Shown: positions 7,591 through 17,413, numbered from the stretch's first letter. The stretch is DNA of 64,000 bases from Thiofilum sp039797965 (GCA_039797965.1 JBDKGX010000004.1:11314-75313); one strand, 5' to 3'. Notes: generated by a model from the sequence alone, not told the origin. Made by a program: numbers and translations.

Positions 7591-10293
7591 ATGAGTACTC
7601 TCCACAACCACGATGTCGATCCACAAGAAACTAAAGAATGGCAAGAAGCCATTGAAGTGGTCGCCGAACGCTCCGGTGCCGAACGTGCCAAATACCTATT
7701 AGAACAAACGGCTCATGCTGCTTATGAAGTGGGTGTAGAGCCTCCTGATACTCATACGCCGTATATCAATACCATTCGAGCTGATCAACAACCCGCTTAC
7801 CCCGGCGATTTAGAAGTTGAACGCAATATTTTACGGGCGCTACGGTGGAATGCGACCGCGATGGTGGTGAGAGCCAACCGCAAACCTGCTGAACCGGGCG
7901 GACATATTGCGTCCTTCCAGTCTTCTGCCATTTTCTATGAAGTGGGTTATAACCATTTCTGGAAGGGTCACAACCATCCTAGCGGCAGTGACATGTTATT
8001 CATTCAAGGTCATACCGCACCGGGTACTTATGCACGGGCATTCCTTGAAGATCGTATTAGTACGGATCAATTAGAAAACTTCCGCATTGAATCACACGGT
8101 AAAGGTTTATCTTCGTATCCTCACCCCTATTTGATGCCGGATTTTTGGCAGTTTTCCACCGTTTCAATGGGTTTGGGGCCGATTATGGCGATTTACCAAG
8201 CTCGTTTCTTAAAGTACTTAGAACATCGTGGTTTAGCCCCTACCGCCGCAAAACACTCTGAAGGGCGTAAAGTTTGGGCCTTCTTGGGTGATGGTGAAAT
8301 GGATGAGCCAGAATCACAAGGTGCAATTTCATTAGGCTCCCGCGAACGTTTAGATAATCTGATTTTTGTAGTGAATTGTAATCTCCAACGTCTCGATGGT
8401 CCCGTGCGTGGCAATGGCAAAATTGTCCAAGAACTAGAAGGCAATTTCCGAGGCGCAGGCTGGAATGTGATTAAAGTACTGTGGGGATCAGGCTGGGATC
8501 GTCTCCTCGCTAAAGATACTCACGGTTTATTACGTAAACGCATGATGGAATGCGTGGATGGCGAGTACCAAAACTTTAAAAACAAGGGTGGGGCTTATAC
8601 TCGTGAGCACTTCTTTGGTAAGTACCCCGAATTAAAAGAAATGGTTGCGGATATGACCGACGACCAAATTTATTATGATTTATTACGCGGTGGTCATGAT
8701 CAAGAAAAGATTTATGCTGCCTACCATGAAGCGGTCAATACCGTAGGTCGCCCGACCATTATTCTCATGCATACCGTGAAAGGCTACGGCATGGGTGAAG
8801 CCGGTGAAGGGATGAACATCAGTCACCAGCAAAAGAAACTCAGCTCAGATCAACTGCGTAAATTACGGGATCGCTTCCGTATTCCCGTCACTGAAGAACA
8901 AGTCGAAAACGCTTCTTTCTATAAGCCAGCACCTGAATCCCTAGAGATGAAGTACTTGCACGAGCGCCGTCAAGCGTTAGGAGGGTACTTACCGAATCGT
9001 CCGCAAAACTTTGAAACCTTAAGTATTCCCAGTGTCACTGAGCTATTTGATGCCTTATTAAAAGATACTGGCGAACGGACTATGTCCACGACTATGGCAA
9101 TGGTGCGGGTCATGGTGGCGGTCGCCCGTCATAAGGAGTTAGGCCCGCGCTTAGTGCCTATTGTGCCGGATGAATCTCGTACCTTTGGTATGGAAGGCAT
9201 GTTCCGCCAAGTCGGAATTTACGCCCCCGATGGACAGCTTTATGAGCCAATGGATTCGACTGACATTATGCCTTACAAAGAGTCTTCCAAAGGGCAACTC
9301 TTGCAAGAAGGTATTAATGAAGCAGGAGCCCTGTCGTCATGGGTCGCCGCTTCCACCTCGTATGCTAATAATCAGGTGATGATGATTCCGGTCTATATCT
9401 TCTACTCCATGTTTGGTTTCCAACGCATTGGCGACTTAGCATGGGCGGCGGGTGATATGTTGGCACGGGGCTTTTTAGTCGGGGGTACTTCAGGACGTAC
9501 TACTTTAAATGGTGAAGGTTTACAGCACCAAGATGGTCACAGCCAACTCTTTGCAGGCTTTATCCCCAACTGCATGTCCTATGACCCCACCTTTGCGTAT
9601 GAAGTGGCAGTAATTTTCCAAGACGGTATGAAGCGCATGTATGAACAAGGTCAAAACGTGTTCTACTACATCACTACTCTCAATGAAAACTACTCCATGC
9701 CTGCCATGCCTGAAGGAGCTGAAGAAGGCATTATCAAAGGTATGTACGCCTTTAGAAAAGCCGAGGGTACAGGCAAACATCGCGTGCAACTCATGGGCTG
9801 CGGTTCGATTTTACGTGAAGTGATTGCAGCCGCTGACCTACTCAAACAAGATTGGGAGGTAGATGCTGATATTTGGGCGACTCCAAGTCTGAATGAATTA
9901 GCACGAGAGGGCGCTGCCTGTGAGCGTTGGAATACTTATCACCCTGATGCCGAGCAACGTGTACCTTGGATTACACAATGCTTACAAGGGACTGATACAC
10001 CTGTCATTGCCTCGACTGATTATATTCGTCAATTTACTGAGCAAGTTCGCGCCTTTGTGCCTAATCCTTTCTATACCTTAGGTACAGATGGTTTTGGTCG
10101 TTCCGATAGCCGTCAAGCCTTGCGTCATCACTTTGAAGTTGATCGTTACTATGTCACCGTCACAGCACTTAAAGCGCTAGCCGATCAACAAAAATCGTCT
10201 AAAGCCAAAGGCAAAATCACTGCCAAAACGGTGTTGGAAGCGATGGCTAAGTACAATATTGATCCAGAAAAGCCTAACCCACTGTACGCTTAA
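7591..10293 (+). CDS. aceE: Pyruvate dehydrogenase E1 component (homodimeric)
   Basis: The 900-residue protein is close to the usual length of homodimeric E1. It catalyses thiamine-diphosphate-dependent decarboxylation of pyruvate and reductive acetylation of the E2 lipoyl group. The ThDP motif runs from GDGEMDEPESQG (near residue 233) to NLIFVVNCN about 30 residues later. The segments SGRTTLNGEGLQHQDGHS and SYDPTFAYEVAVI are also family hallmarks. It is the first gene of aceE-aceF-lpd, with 12 bp to aceF. The last 1.3 kb of this gene lacks AGTACT. Confidence 0.97.
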   Translation: MSTLHNHDVDPQETKEWQEAIEVVAERSGAERAKYLLEQTAHAAYEVGVEPPDTHTPYINTIRADQQPAYPGDLEVERNILRALRWNATAMVVRANRKPAEPGGHIASFQSSAIFYEVGYNHFWKGHNHPSGSDMLFIQGHTAPGTYARAFLEDRISTDQLENFRIESHGKGLSSYPHPYLMPDFWQFSTVSMGLGPIMAIYQARFLKYLEHRGLAPTAAKHSEGRKVWAFLGDGEMDEPESQGAISLGSRERLDNLIFVVNCNLQRLDGPVRGNGKIVQELEGNFRGAGWNVIKVLWGSGWDRLLAKDTHGLLRKRMMECVDGEYQNFKNKGGAYTREHFFGKYPELKEMVADMTDDQIYYDLLRGGHDQEKIYAAYHEAVNTVGRPTIILMHTVKGYGMGEAGEGMNISHQQKKLSSDQLRKLRDRFRIPVTEEQVENASFYKPAPESLEMKYLHERRQALGGYLPNRPQNFETLSIPSVTELFDALLKDTGERTMSTTMAMVRVMVAVARHKELGPRLVPIVPDESRTFGMEGMFRQVGIYAPDGQLYEPMDSTDIMPYKESSKGQLLQEGINEAGALSSWVAASTSYANNQVMMIPVYIFYSMFGFQRIGDLAWAAGDMLARGFLVGGTSGRTTLNGEGLQHQDGHSQLFAGFIPNCMSYDPTFAYEVAVIFQDGMKRMYEQGQNVFYYITTLNENYSMPAMPEGAEEGIIKGMYAFRKAEGTGKHRVQLMGCGSILREVIAAADLLKQDWEVDADIWATPSLNELAREGAACERWNTYHPDAEQRVPWITQCLQGTDTPVIASTDYIRQFTEQVRAFVPNPFYTLGTDGFGRSDSRQALRHHFEVDRYYVTVTALKALADQQKSSKAKGKITAKTVLEAMAKYNIDPEKPNPLYA

Positions 10294-10305
10294 GGAGTAA
10301 GTTTC

Positions 10306-11931
10306 ATGAGTAAAGAAATTAAAGTACCTGATATTGGTAATTTTAAAGAAGTCAGTGTCATTGAAGTACTCGTACAGGTGGGGGATACCCTCAAAATTGA
10401 TGACCCGATTATTACCTTAGAATCCGACAAAGCCTCGATGGATATTCCAGCCCCACAAGGCGGTGTAGTAGAGGCGATTAAAGTCAAAGAAGGGGATAAG
10501 GTTTCTGAAGGTAGTGTGATTTTAGTACTGAAAGATGCGGGTGAAGCCAGTGTTAATGTCGCCTCGGCTGATGCTCAACCAAAAGTCTCTGGAGCCAGTG
10601 CTCAAGCTACCAAACCTGTTGCAGGTATTAAGGAAATTAAAGTACCTGACATTGGTAACTTTAATGAAGTCAGTGTCATTGAAGTACTGGTGCATGTGGG
10701 TGATGTGATTAAAGCGGAAGACTCTTTAATCACCTTAGAGTCTGATAAAGCCTCGATGGATATTCCCTCGCCGAAAGCTGGCAAGGTTAAAGAACTAAAA
10801 GTCGCTGTCGGCGATAAAGTTTCTGAGGGTAGTTTAATTTTATTACTGGAAGTTGAAGGGGCTGCTAGTGATGCTCCTACTGCTAGTACACCCAGTACTT
10901 CATCCAGCAGTACTGCTGCTCCTACTGTTACAGCAAGTACTACCAGCGCTATTAACGCCGAAGATTTCCGTCGTGCTCATGCTAGTCCTTCCGTGCGCCG
11001 GATTGCTCGTGAATTAGGTATTGATTTGGCTAAAGTCAAAGGTACTGGCTTAAATGGTCGTATTACTGAAGGCGATGTACGTGGTTTTGTCACGGGCAGT
11101 ATTGCGACGACTACCAGTACTCCAGCACCCGTTGCAGCTGTACCGACCTCAGTACCAGCACCCAGTACTTCAAGTACTCCTGCTAATAATATGGGGGGTA
11201 TTGCCTTCATTACTCAGCCGGATTGGAGCAAGTTTGGGGCGGTAGAAACGATACCGATGACCCGCATTGGTAAACTCTCTGCTAAACACCTGCATCGTGC
11301 ATGGCTCACAGTTCCACAAGTCACTCACTTTGACGAAGCGGATATTACTGAGCTAGAAGCGTATCGTTCTAGTCTCAAAGAAAAAGCTAAAGCGATGGGC
11401 TTTAACTTGACTCCTCTAGTGTTCATGATGAAAGCGGTAGTAGCAGGCTTAAAAGAATTTCCAAAATTCAATTCAGCCCTTGCTGATGATGGCGAAAACC
11501 TGATTCAACGTAAATTTTATAATATTGGGATTGCGGTCGATACACCGGAAGGTTTAGTGGTTCCGGTCATTAAAGACGTGGATCGCAAAGGCTTATTTGA
11601 ACTGGCGCGTGAGTTGGGTGAAGTCTCCCAAAAAGCGCGTGAAGGCAAACTCAAAGCGGCTGATATGCAAGGCGGTTGCTTCTCTATCTCTAGTCTTGGT
11701 GGGATTGGGGGTACTAACTTTACCCCATTGGTCAATGCGCCTGAAGTGGGGATTCTAGGTTTGACTCGCGCCCAAGAACGTTTAATGCGTAAAAACGGCG
11801 AGATTGTTGACCGTCTGATTCAACCTCTGGCGGTATCTTATGACCATCGGGTAATTGATGGCGCGTATGCCGCTCGCTTTACGGCACATGTTGCTTTTGT
11901 ACTGTCTGATGTACGTAATTTAATCCTGTAA
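10306..11931 (+). CDS. aceF: Dihydrolipoamide acetyltransferase (pyruvate dehydrogenase E2)
   Basis: The 541-residue protein has two N-terminal lipoyl domains (about 1-75 and 108-182, each with the lipoylated lysine in ESDKASMDIP), Ser/Thr/Ala/Pro-rich linkers, a peripheral subunit-binding domain (ASPSVRRIARELGIDLAKVKG near residue 228) and a C-terminal acetyltransferase domain ending with the catalytic DHRVIDG motif. It forms the core of the complex and passes the acetyl group to CoA. The linkers are packed with AGTACT copies encoding Ser-Thr. AGGAG precedes the start. Confidence 0.97.
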   Translation: MSKEIKVPDIGNFKEVSVIEVLVQVGDTLKIDDPIITLESDKASMDIPAPQGGVVEAIKVKEGDKVSEGSVILVLKDAGEASVNVASADAQPKVSGASAQATKPVAGIKEIKVPDIGNFNEVSVIEVLVHVGDVIKAEDSLITLESDKASMDIPSPKAGKVKELKVAVGDKVSEGSLILLLEVEGAASDAPTASTPSTSSSSTAAPTVTASTTSAINAEDFRRAHASPSVRRIARELGIDLAKVKGTGLNGRITEGDVRGFVTGSIATTTSTPAPVAAVPTSVPAPSTSSTPANNMGGIAFITQPDWSKFGAVETIPMTRIGKLSAKHLHRAWLTVPQVTHFDEADITELEAYRSSLKEKAKAMGFNLTPLVFMMKAVVAGLKEFPKFNSALADDGENLIQRKFYNIGIAVDTPEGLVVPVIKDVDRKGLFELARELGEVSQKAREGKLKAADMQGGCFSISSLGGIGGTNFTPLVNAPEVGILGLTRAQERLMRKNGEIVDRLIQPLAVSYDHRVIDGAYAARFTAHVAFVLSDVRNLIL

Positions 11932-12180
11932 GGTCGAGGGAACAAATATGAGTCAAATTATAGATATTAAAGTACCCGATATTGGGGATTTCAAAAGCGT
12001 TGATGTGATTGAAGTACTCGTAAAAGCGGGCGATGTAGTCAAAAAAGAAGACCCACTGATTACACTAGAGTCTGATAAAGCTTCGATGGATATTCCCTCA
12101 CCACACGATGGTGTAATTAAGGAAGTACTCCTTAAGGTCAGTGACAAAGCTTCGGTCGGTACGCTGATCGGTAAAATGGA
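10315..12180 (+). repeat. Three near-identical lipoyl-domain coding repeats
   Basis: The first part of each lipoyl domain (around 10315-10520, 10630-10840 and 11960-12170) is closely similar in DNA as well as protein. The shared order is a KVPDIG motif, VIEVLV containing an AGTACT copy, and TLESDKASMDIP. The two aceF copies look closest to each other. This suggests duplication within aceF and either fusion to or gene conversion with lpd. Confidence 0.75.
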
Positions 12181-13705
12181 GGTCGCAGGGGCTGCACCTG
12201 CTCCCAGTAAGCCAGCGCCAACCCCTGTTGCCAGTGCCCCCGCTCCTGTAGCAGCTCCCAATGCAGCCCAACACAGTGGCACAGCAGATATTACCTGCCA
12301 AATGCTAGTACTCGGTGCAGGGCCTGGAGGCTATACGGCTGCATTTCGCTCCGCTGATTTGGGTATGCAAACCGTATTGGTCGAGCGTTGGAGTACTTTA
12401 GGGGGAGTGTGTTTGAATGTGGGTTGTATCCCTTCAAAAGCCTTACTCCATGCTGCCAAAGTACTGGATGAAGCCCATGAAGTCGAAGACTGTGGTATTA
12501 GTTTTGGCAAGCCTACTATTGACATTGACAAGCTCCGCACTTGGAAAGAAAAAGTGGTCGGGCGTTTGACAGGTGGTCTATCTGGTTTAGCCAAACAACG
12601 CAAAGTCCAAGTCGTCAATGGTGTGGGTACTTTCCTAGACCCGCATCATATTGAAGTACTCGGCAATGATGGCAAGAAAACCGTGATTCGTTTTGAAAAA
12701 GCTGTCATTGCAGCTGGCTCTGAAGCGGTGAAATTGCCCTTTATTCCAGATGACCCACGTGTGATTGACTCCACGGGTGCATTGGCATTGGAAAGCATTC
12801 CTAAGCATATGTTAGTACTGGGGGGCGGTATTATTGGGCTAGAGATGGCAACGGTTTATCATGCTTTAGGCTCGAAAATTACCGTCGTAGAAATGCTGCC
12901 TAACCTAATTGCTAGTGCTGATAAAGATGTGGTGAAACCTTATCTCACTCGTATCAGTAAACGTTACGATGGCATTTGGCTAGAAACGCGCGTGACTAAA
13001 GTCGAAGCCACTCCAGCGGGTATGAAGGTGACGTTTGAAGGTAAAAACGCTCCTGCCGAGCCTCAGCTTTATGATCGTGTCTTAGTCGCAGTAGGACGCA
13101 CGCCGAATGGTAAACGCATTGGTGCGGAAAAAGCCGGAGTGGCGGTGGATGAGCGCGGCTTTGTGAAAGTGGTAGATACCCAAATGCGTACTACCCAACC
13201 CCACATTTTTGCGATTGGCGACATTATTGGTCAACCGATGTTGGCTCATAAAGCGGTGCATGAAGGCAAAACAGCGGCTGAAGCAGCGTTTGGTATGGCG
13301 AGCCACTTTGATGCTCGCGTGATTCCATCCGTGGCTTATACCGATCCTGAAATTGCATGGGTAGGTATGACCGAAGATGAAGCCAAAGCCAAAGGGATTA
13401 AGTACGGCAAAGGCGTATTCCCGTGGGCAGCGAGCGGTCGCGCCTTGTCACTCGGGCGTGATGAGGGTATGACTAAGCTGTTATTCGATGAGGAAACCGA
13501 CCGCGTGATTGGTGCAGGTATTGTCGGTACAAATGCAGGCGATTTGATTGCTGAGGTGGCATTAGCGATTGAAATGGGCGCGAATGCTCATGATATTGGT
13601 CTAACCGTACATCCACATCCGACATTATCTGAAACGGTGGCAATGGCGGCGGAGATGTTCGAGGGTTCGATCACGGATTTGATTGCACCTAAGAAACGGC
13701 ATTAA
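11948..13705 (+). CDS. lpd: Dihydrolipoamide dehydrogenase (E3) with N-terminal lipoyl domain
   Basis: The 585-residue protein joins a lipoyl domain (residues 1-80) through an Ala/Pro linker to a full flavoprotein disulfide reductase. Seen are the FAD-binding LGAGPGGYTAAF, the redox-active disulfide GGVCLNVGCIPSK, the NAD-binding GGGIIGLEMATVYHALG and the C-terminal interface HPHPTLSE with the catalytic His-Glu pair. It reoxidises dihydrolipoamide to make NADH. Lipoyl-fused E3 is known in several proteobacteria (for example Neisseria) but not in E. coli. It is the last gene of the pdh operon. Confidence 0.96.
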   Translation: MSQIIDIKVPDIGDFKSVDVIEVLVKAGDVVKKEDPLITLESDKASMDIPSPHDGVIKEVLLKVSDKASVGTLIGKMEVAGAAPAPSKPAPTPVASAPAPVAAPNAAQHSGTADITCQMLVLGAGPGGYTAAFRSADLGMQTVLVERWSTLGGVCLNVGCIPSKALLHAAKVLDEAHEVEDCGISFGKPTIDIDKLRTWKEKVVGRLTGGLSGLAKQRKVQVVNGVGTFLDPHHIEVLGNDGKKTVIRFEKAVIAAGSEAVKLPFIPDDPRVIDSTGALALESIPKHMLVLGGGIIGLEMATVYHALGSKITVVEMLPNLIASADKDVVKPYLTRISKRYDGIWLETRVTKVEATPAGMKVTFEGKNAPAEPQLYDRVLVAVGRTPNGKRIGAEKAGVAVDERGFVKVVDTQMRTTQPHIFAIGDIIGQPMLAHKAVHEGKTAAEAAFGMASHFDARVIPSVAYTDPEIAWVGMTEDEAKAKGIKYGKGVFPWAASGRALSLGRDEGMTKLLFDEETDRVIGAGIVGTNAGDLIAEVALAIEMGANAHDIGLTVHPHPTLSETVAMAAEMFEGSITDLIAPKKRH

Positions 13706-13719
13706 ACCTTTAAGCCAAT

Positions 13720-13747
13720 AAAAAAGGCGGGGTAACTCGCCTTTTTT
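13720..13747. terminator. Bidirectional intrinsic terminator after lpd
   Basis: Arms AAAAAAGGCG and CGCCTTTTTT surround a short loop, giving a U run on both strands. It lies 14 bp after the lpd stop and just past the end of the converging gene at 13753, so it can end both transcripts. Confidence 0.9.
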
Positions 13748-13752
13748 GTCTA

Positions 13753-14187
13753 CTAATCTTCTAACTCATCTGTGGTTTTAGCACTAATTATTTTGCTATA
13801 AGTAGAGTATCGCTGATTCTGTGTAAAAGGAGCCATATCGTTATTTTTATCCAATTTTGTATTTTGTATCGGCATAAAACCCTCCACTTTTCTTAAATAA
13901 AAAATTTGACGTGGCACTTCTGGATCAGGAAACTCATCAGGACTTAAGGTTTTTAAAATAGGTGTATTTTCTGGGGTGCAATCTTTGTAAGGCTTATCAA
14001 CCAACTCAAATAAATAATTAATACCACCTGCCTTGTAGAAAGCAATATATTTTGCTGGTCTAAAACTTCTATCATTCTGGCAAATATACATATGATGTTT
14101 GAGTGCTAAAGGTTCGGCATATCTACCAGCTACTATAATGACCTGATCACTGTCCAAGTCCCAATTTATTAATTTTTTAAAAACCAT
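13753..14187 (-). CDS. Hypothetical protein, 144 residues
   Basis: I do not recognise this family. The product is soluble, with a mixed beta-rich N-terminus (INWDLDSDQVIIVAGRYAEP) and a polar, Lys/Thr-rich C-terminus; there is no signal peptide, membrane segment or obvious catalytic motif. ATG 14187 has AGAGG eight bases upstream and is preferred to a GTG at 14196. The gene is AT-rich, has no AGTACT, and adjoins the RhuM-type pseudogene, so this 1.2-kb segment may be a foreign insertion. Confidence 0.5.
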   Translation of the reverse strand: MVFKKLINWDLDSDQVIIVAGRYAEPLALKHHMYICQNDRSFRPAKYIAFYKAGGINYLFELVDKPYKDCTPENTPILKTLSPDEFPDPEVPRQIFYLRKVEGFMPIQNTKLDKNNDMAPFTQNQRYSTYSKIISAKTTDELED

Positions 14188-14264
14188 AAAATACACCTCT
14201 TTTTATGTTCTTTACATACTGATAATTATAGCAAAATACATTAAATTATCTATTTAAATATTAG

Positions 14265-14884
14265 GTAGTTATAAAAATTAATGACATTATTATTAAGCAG
14301 TTTGGTGGGCAAATTACGCTTTCTCAACTACTTGGAATCCACCAAAGTGCTATAGCTTACTGAGTTAAGAAAAAATCTATCCCTATCAAGTGGCATTAAA
14401 AGATAGCTATTCTAGCTCAACAAAATAATTTGATAATTGATTTTTATGAATCTACAAACACTTATCAAAACCAAGAAATTTTTGATAATCAACCCAAATT
14501 AGTATCAAATAATTTAGAACAACTTCCTGCCTGCCAATTTTTGTTTTATGTATCAGAGCAAACAGGTGTCAGAATCGAAGTGGTGATTGGTAATGAAACT
14601 ATCTGGGCTACGCAACAAGGTATGGCTAAAAATTTTGTATGATGCCACATGACCTTAACCATGTAAGACAGGACTAATAAACTAGACAGCTTTTTAGACT
14701 TTCATGCGTATGAAGTACTTAATAACTACGTGCTCATGCTGAAAAACATGCGTTAGGTGAGTTTGAAAAACTCCATATACAACAGGACATAGAATACGAG
14801 TCTGATTTTGATAAATTGCTAAATGCAATCCAAACTCAAAGCCCTTACCCCAATCTTAGATTATCTATCCCTATAAGTTGGTAA
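14265..14884 (+). pseudogene. Decayed RhuM-family gene with a degenerate Cro-like helix-turn-helix start
   Basis: Three remnants lie in order. At 14265-14429 is a Cro-like helix-turn-helix reading IIIKQFGGQITLSQLLGIHQ, with in-frame stops after SAIAY and after IPIKWH. At 14430-14642, in the same frame, is a RhuM N-terminus: FLFYVSEQTGVRIEVVIGN, then ETIWATQQGMAKNF. From about 14690 a C-terminal part (LDSFLDFHAYEVLNN, then after a frame change EKHALGEFEKLHIQQD and YESDFDKLL) ends at TAA 14884. The middle of the protein is missing. RhuM proteins are typical of genomic islands, so this is probably a relic of transferred DNA. No function is expected. Confidence 0.7.
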
Positions 14885-15048
14885 TGGGGCTTTCAAGACA
14901 ATCTTTTTGATCCTAAAGGCTCCATGCTGATCAAAATAAGCGACCTAAGCACAAATGGATTTTAAGAACAAGTTTGCTAGTCAAATCCTGCGTTTGTTGG
15001 CAATATCTCTTTAGTGTTGAGAGAAGCTAATTGTCAGGAAAACTAGTC
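14885..15048. other. Intergenic region before the carbonic anhydrase gene
   Basis: I see no gene or clear terminator in this 164-bp stretch. It presumably holds the promoter of the carbonic anhydrase gene; an AGGA ribosome site lies near 15035. Confidence 0.4.
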
Positions 15049-15726
15049 ATGTCAGAACAACCCAAAAATTTATCAGGTTTAGAGGCTTTACAGCGCTTAA
15101 AAGAAGGAAATCAACGCTTTACTAGCAATGTGCGTAGTCTTGATGCCTTATTAAGCCATGCTCAACGGGGTGATTTAGTCAAAGGTCAAAACCCTTTCGC
15201 CATTATTTTAGGCTGCTCTGACTCACGGGTTCCAGCGGAGACCGTCTTTGATCAAGGCTTTGGCTCACTATTTGTGATCCGGGTGGCGGGTAATATTGTT
15301 GCACCCTCACAAATTGGCAGTATTGAATACGCGGCAACCCGTTATGATACTCGACTAGTGATTGTAATGGGACACACCCACTGCGGTGCGGTCACGGCAA
15401 CGATTGAAGAGCTACGTAATAAACAACGCTCACCGTCCAGTAATTTAATGTCGATTGTGCAACGTATCGCACCAGCGGTCTCCACTTTAATGGAGACACC
15501 CCTCAAAGATGACCCCGAAGCCCTCATGAAACATGCCGTACGCGCCAATATTCGCGCCGCGACTAGCCACCTGAAGCATGGTTCTGCCATTTTGGAGCAC
15601 TTAATTGCCAATGAAGGTTTATTAGTAGTCAGTGCTGAGTACTCCTTAGAAACGGGAGCAGTCGAATTTTTTGATCTAGATACCGATATTAACCACGAAA
15701 GTGCGGATGTTGAACGCCTGATGTAA
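15049..15726 (+). CDS. Beta-class carbonic anhydrase
   Basis: The 225-residue enzyme interconverts CO2 and bicarbonate. The zinc ligands are visible: Cys 56 in GCSDSRVPAE (with the Asp-Arg dyad at 58 and 60) and His 109/Cys 112 in VMGHTHCGAV. Total length and motif spacing fit the bacterial beta class. ATG 15049 is preferred over the TTG at 15031, which would place the ribosome site inside the gene. It stands alone, followed by the convergent NAD(P)-binding gene. Confidence 0.93.
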   Translation: MSEQPKNLSGLEALQRLKEGNQRFTSNVRSLDALLSHAQRGDLVKGQNPFAIILGCSDSRVPAETVFDQGFGSLFVIRVAGNIVAPSQIGSIEYAATRYDTRLVIVMGHTHCGAVTATIEELRNKQRSPSSNLMSIVQRIAPAVSTLMETPLKDDPEALMKHAVRANIRAATSHLKHGSAILEHLIANEGLLVVSAEYSLETGAVEFFDLDTDINHESADVERLM

Positions 15727-15780
15727 ATTCAACACTAAGGTTAAGTACTGGGTCTTAACCTTAGTGCGGTGTCGTAACTA

Positions 15781-16413
15781 TTATTTATTAGACAACGCTA
15801 CCGATTGCTTGAGGTGCTTAGGCTGCTCGGCTTCTTTAACCATATAATCTGCTACATCTTTGCGAGCAATCCCCCCAATATTCATTCCCTTATAATGACG
15901 GGTTTCAATACGATACTTTTCTGATAAGGGTTTTGACAGTAATAAACCAGGTCTTACAAACTCCCAATTTACAGTACTTGAACTGAGCATCTGCTCCATT
16001 TGAGTTTTGTTTTTGTACACGGCTTTCAGTATTGTTTTGAAAATTAGCCCCATGAAGAACGGGTGATAACCGCCACTTTCCCCTGCTCCAAAGCCTGTGA
16101 GAATAATAAACGGTACTGGAGTATTAGTTTGCTTTTGCAGTTCAATCAAGGCTTTGGCTGCCTCCGTATAAAGCGTGGTAGCTTTAGTACTTTTACCTGT
16201 ACCTAAGGTCACGAGTACGGCTTCAGCCCCTTCGGTAGCTTTCTTTAAATCTTCTACTTTAGTGGCACTACCTTGTACTATAGTGAGATTAGGATGGCTG
16301 GGATAACCCTCATTGCGGCGTGATAGTGCTACGACTTCATGACCACGCTCTAGAGCACGATGCACACACTCCAACCCCACACCCGCCGATGCACCAATAA
16401 TACTAATTCGCAT
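15781..16413 (-). CDS. NAD(P)-binding Rossmann protein (atypical SDR / NAD(P)H-binding family)
   Basis: The 210-residue protein opens with the dinucleotide-binding motif IIGASAGVGLECVHRALERGH and continues as a short atypical SDR (NAD(P)H-binding, NmrA-like) with the segments VLVTLGTG and FVRPGLLL. No catalytic Tyr-x3-Lys is evident, as is common in this group, so it could be a reductase or a redox sensor. It is divergently transcribed from the LysR regulator next door with an 85-bp shared upstream region, which makes it a natural candidate target of that regulator. Confidence 0.75.
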   Translation of the reverse strand: MRISIIGASAGVGLECVHRALERGHEVVALSRRNEGYPSHPNLTIVQGSATKVEDLKKATEGAEAVLVTLGTGKSTKATTLYTEAAKALIELQKQTNTPVPFIILTGFGAGESGGYHPFFMGLIFKTILKAVYKNKTQMEQMLSSSTVNWEFVRPGLLLSKPLSEKYRIETRHYKGMNIGGIARKDVADYMVKEAEQPKHLKQSVALSNK

Positions 16414-16498
16414 TACATAGATTCCTAAGTTTAATTACTTTTACACTATGCTAGGTTTTATCGCCGTACTTGCCCAATGAAATAACGACACAACCTTT

Positions 16499-17413
16499 AT
16501 GAATCCTATACATCTCGCTCGCATTGATCTCAATTTACTGGTGATTTTTGAAGCCGTTGCACGTTATCGTTCAGTCACCTTAGCCTCGCAACAATTAGCA
16601 CTCAGTCAATCGACATTGAGCCATGCTTTGAAGCGCTTACGGGTAATTTTAGAGGATGAATTAGTCGTGCGGGGGCGTAATGGTTTAGTACTCACCCCTA
16701 AAGCCGAGTACTTATTGCCTAAAGTCCAAATAATTATTCAATACAGTGCCGATGTGTTTGCACTCAGTACTTTTGACCCAATCACCACAACCCACTGTTT
16801 TAAATTAGCGGCGAGTGACTACTCCATTGCTACGATTATCCCCAAACTCATTAAAGTACTGGCTCACACCGCGCCGAACGCACAACTCACTATCGAAAAT
16901 TACAGTGCCGAAACATTACAACGTCTAGAGCAAGGTGACTTAGATGTGGCACTCATTGGCAATCAGCCGCCCTCTAGCCCTTTTGAAGCCTTAGAGTTAT
17001 TTGATGAACATATGGTGGGCTTAATTAGTGCTAATCATCCTTTAGCTCATAAAGTACTAGATCAGGGGATGAGTTTAGACGAGTACTTAGCCTATCGACA
17101 CATCGTAGTTTCATTTAAAGATCCACAACCGAGTTTAATTGATGTGCAACTACAAAAACTCGGTCGTGAAAGAAATATCGCAGTGCGTTCACCTAATATG
17201 CTGGCGAACATTGCTATATTAAGTCAGTCCGATTTAATTATGAATGTGCCCAGTCGTTTAGTAAGTACTTTAAATGACGCTAGTCTAGTCGCTTTTAAAC
17301 TGCCCTTACCCCAATCTCCCCAACAATACTCACTGATTTGGCACAAGCGCTTAAATCAAGCAGTGGCTTTTTTATGGTTTAAAAAATTAATTGAGTCAAT
17401 CGCTAAGCCTTAA
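16499..17413 (+). CDS. LysR-family transcriptional regulator
   Basis: The 304-residue protein has an N-terminal winged helix-turn-helix (LNLLVIFEAVARYRSVTLAS, then QQLALSQSTLSHALKRLR) and a C-terminal periplasmic-binding-like effector domain (about residues 95-295). LysR proteins commonly control a divergent neighbour, here the NAD(P)-binding gene 85 bp away. The effector is unknown. The gene carries seven AGTACT copies, among the highest densities in the window. Confidence 0.88.
   Translation: MNPIHLARIDLNLLVIFEAVARYRSVTLASQQLALSQSTLSHALKRLRVILEDELVVRGRNGLVLTPKAEYLLPKVQIIIQYSADVFALSTFDPITTTHCFKLAASDYSIATIIPKLIKVLAHTAPNAQLTIENYSAETLQRLEQGDLDVALIGNQPPSSPFEALELFDEHMVGLISANHPLAHKVLDQGMSLDEYLAYRHIVVSFKDPQPSLIDVQLQKLGRERNIAVRSPNMLANIAILSQSDLIMNVPSRLVSTLNDASLVAFKLPLPQSPQQYSLIWHKRLNQAVAFLWFKKLIESIAKP

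Noticed and set aside
13753..14187. Antitoxin or toxin gene next to the RhuM relic
   Set aside because: The protein shows no toxin or antitoxin motif and no intact partner, so no such claim can be supported.
14430..14642. A 70-residue stand-alone gene
   Set aside because: It is only the RhuM N-terminal fragment of a larger decayed gene with stops on both sides.
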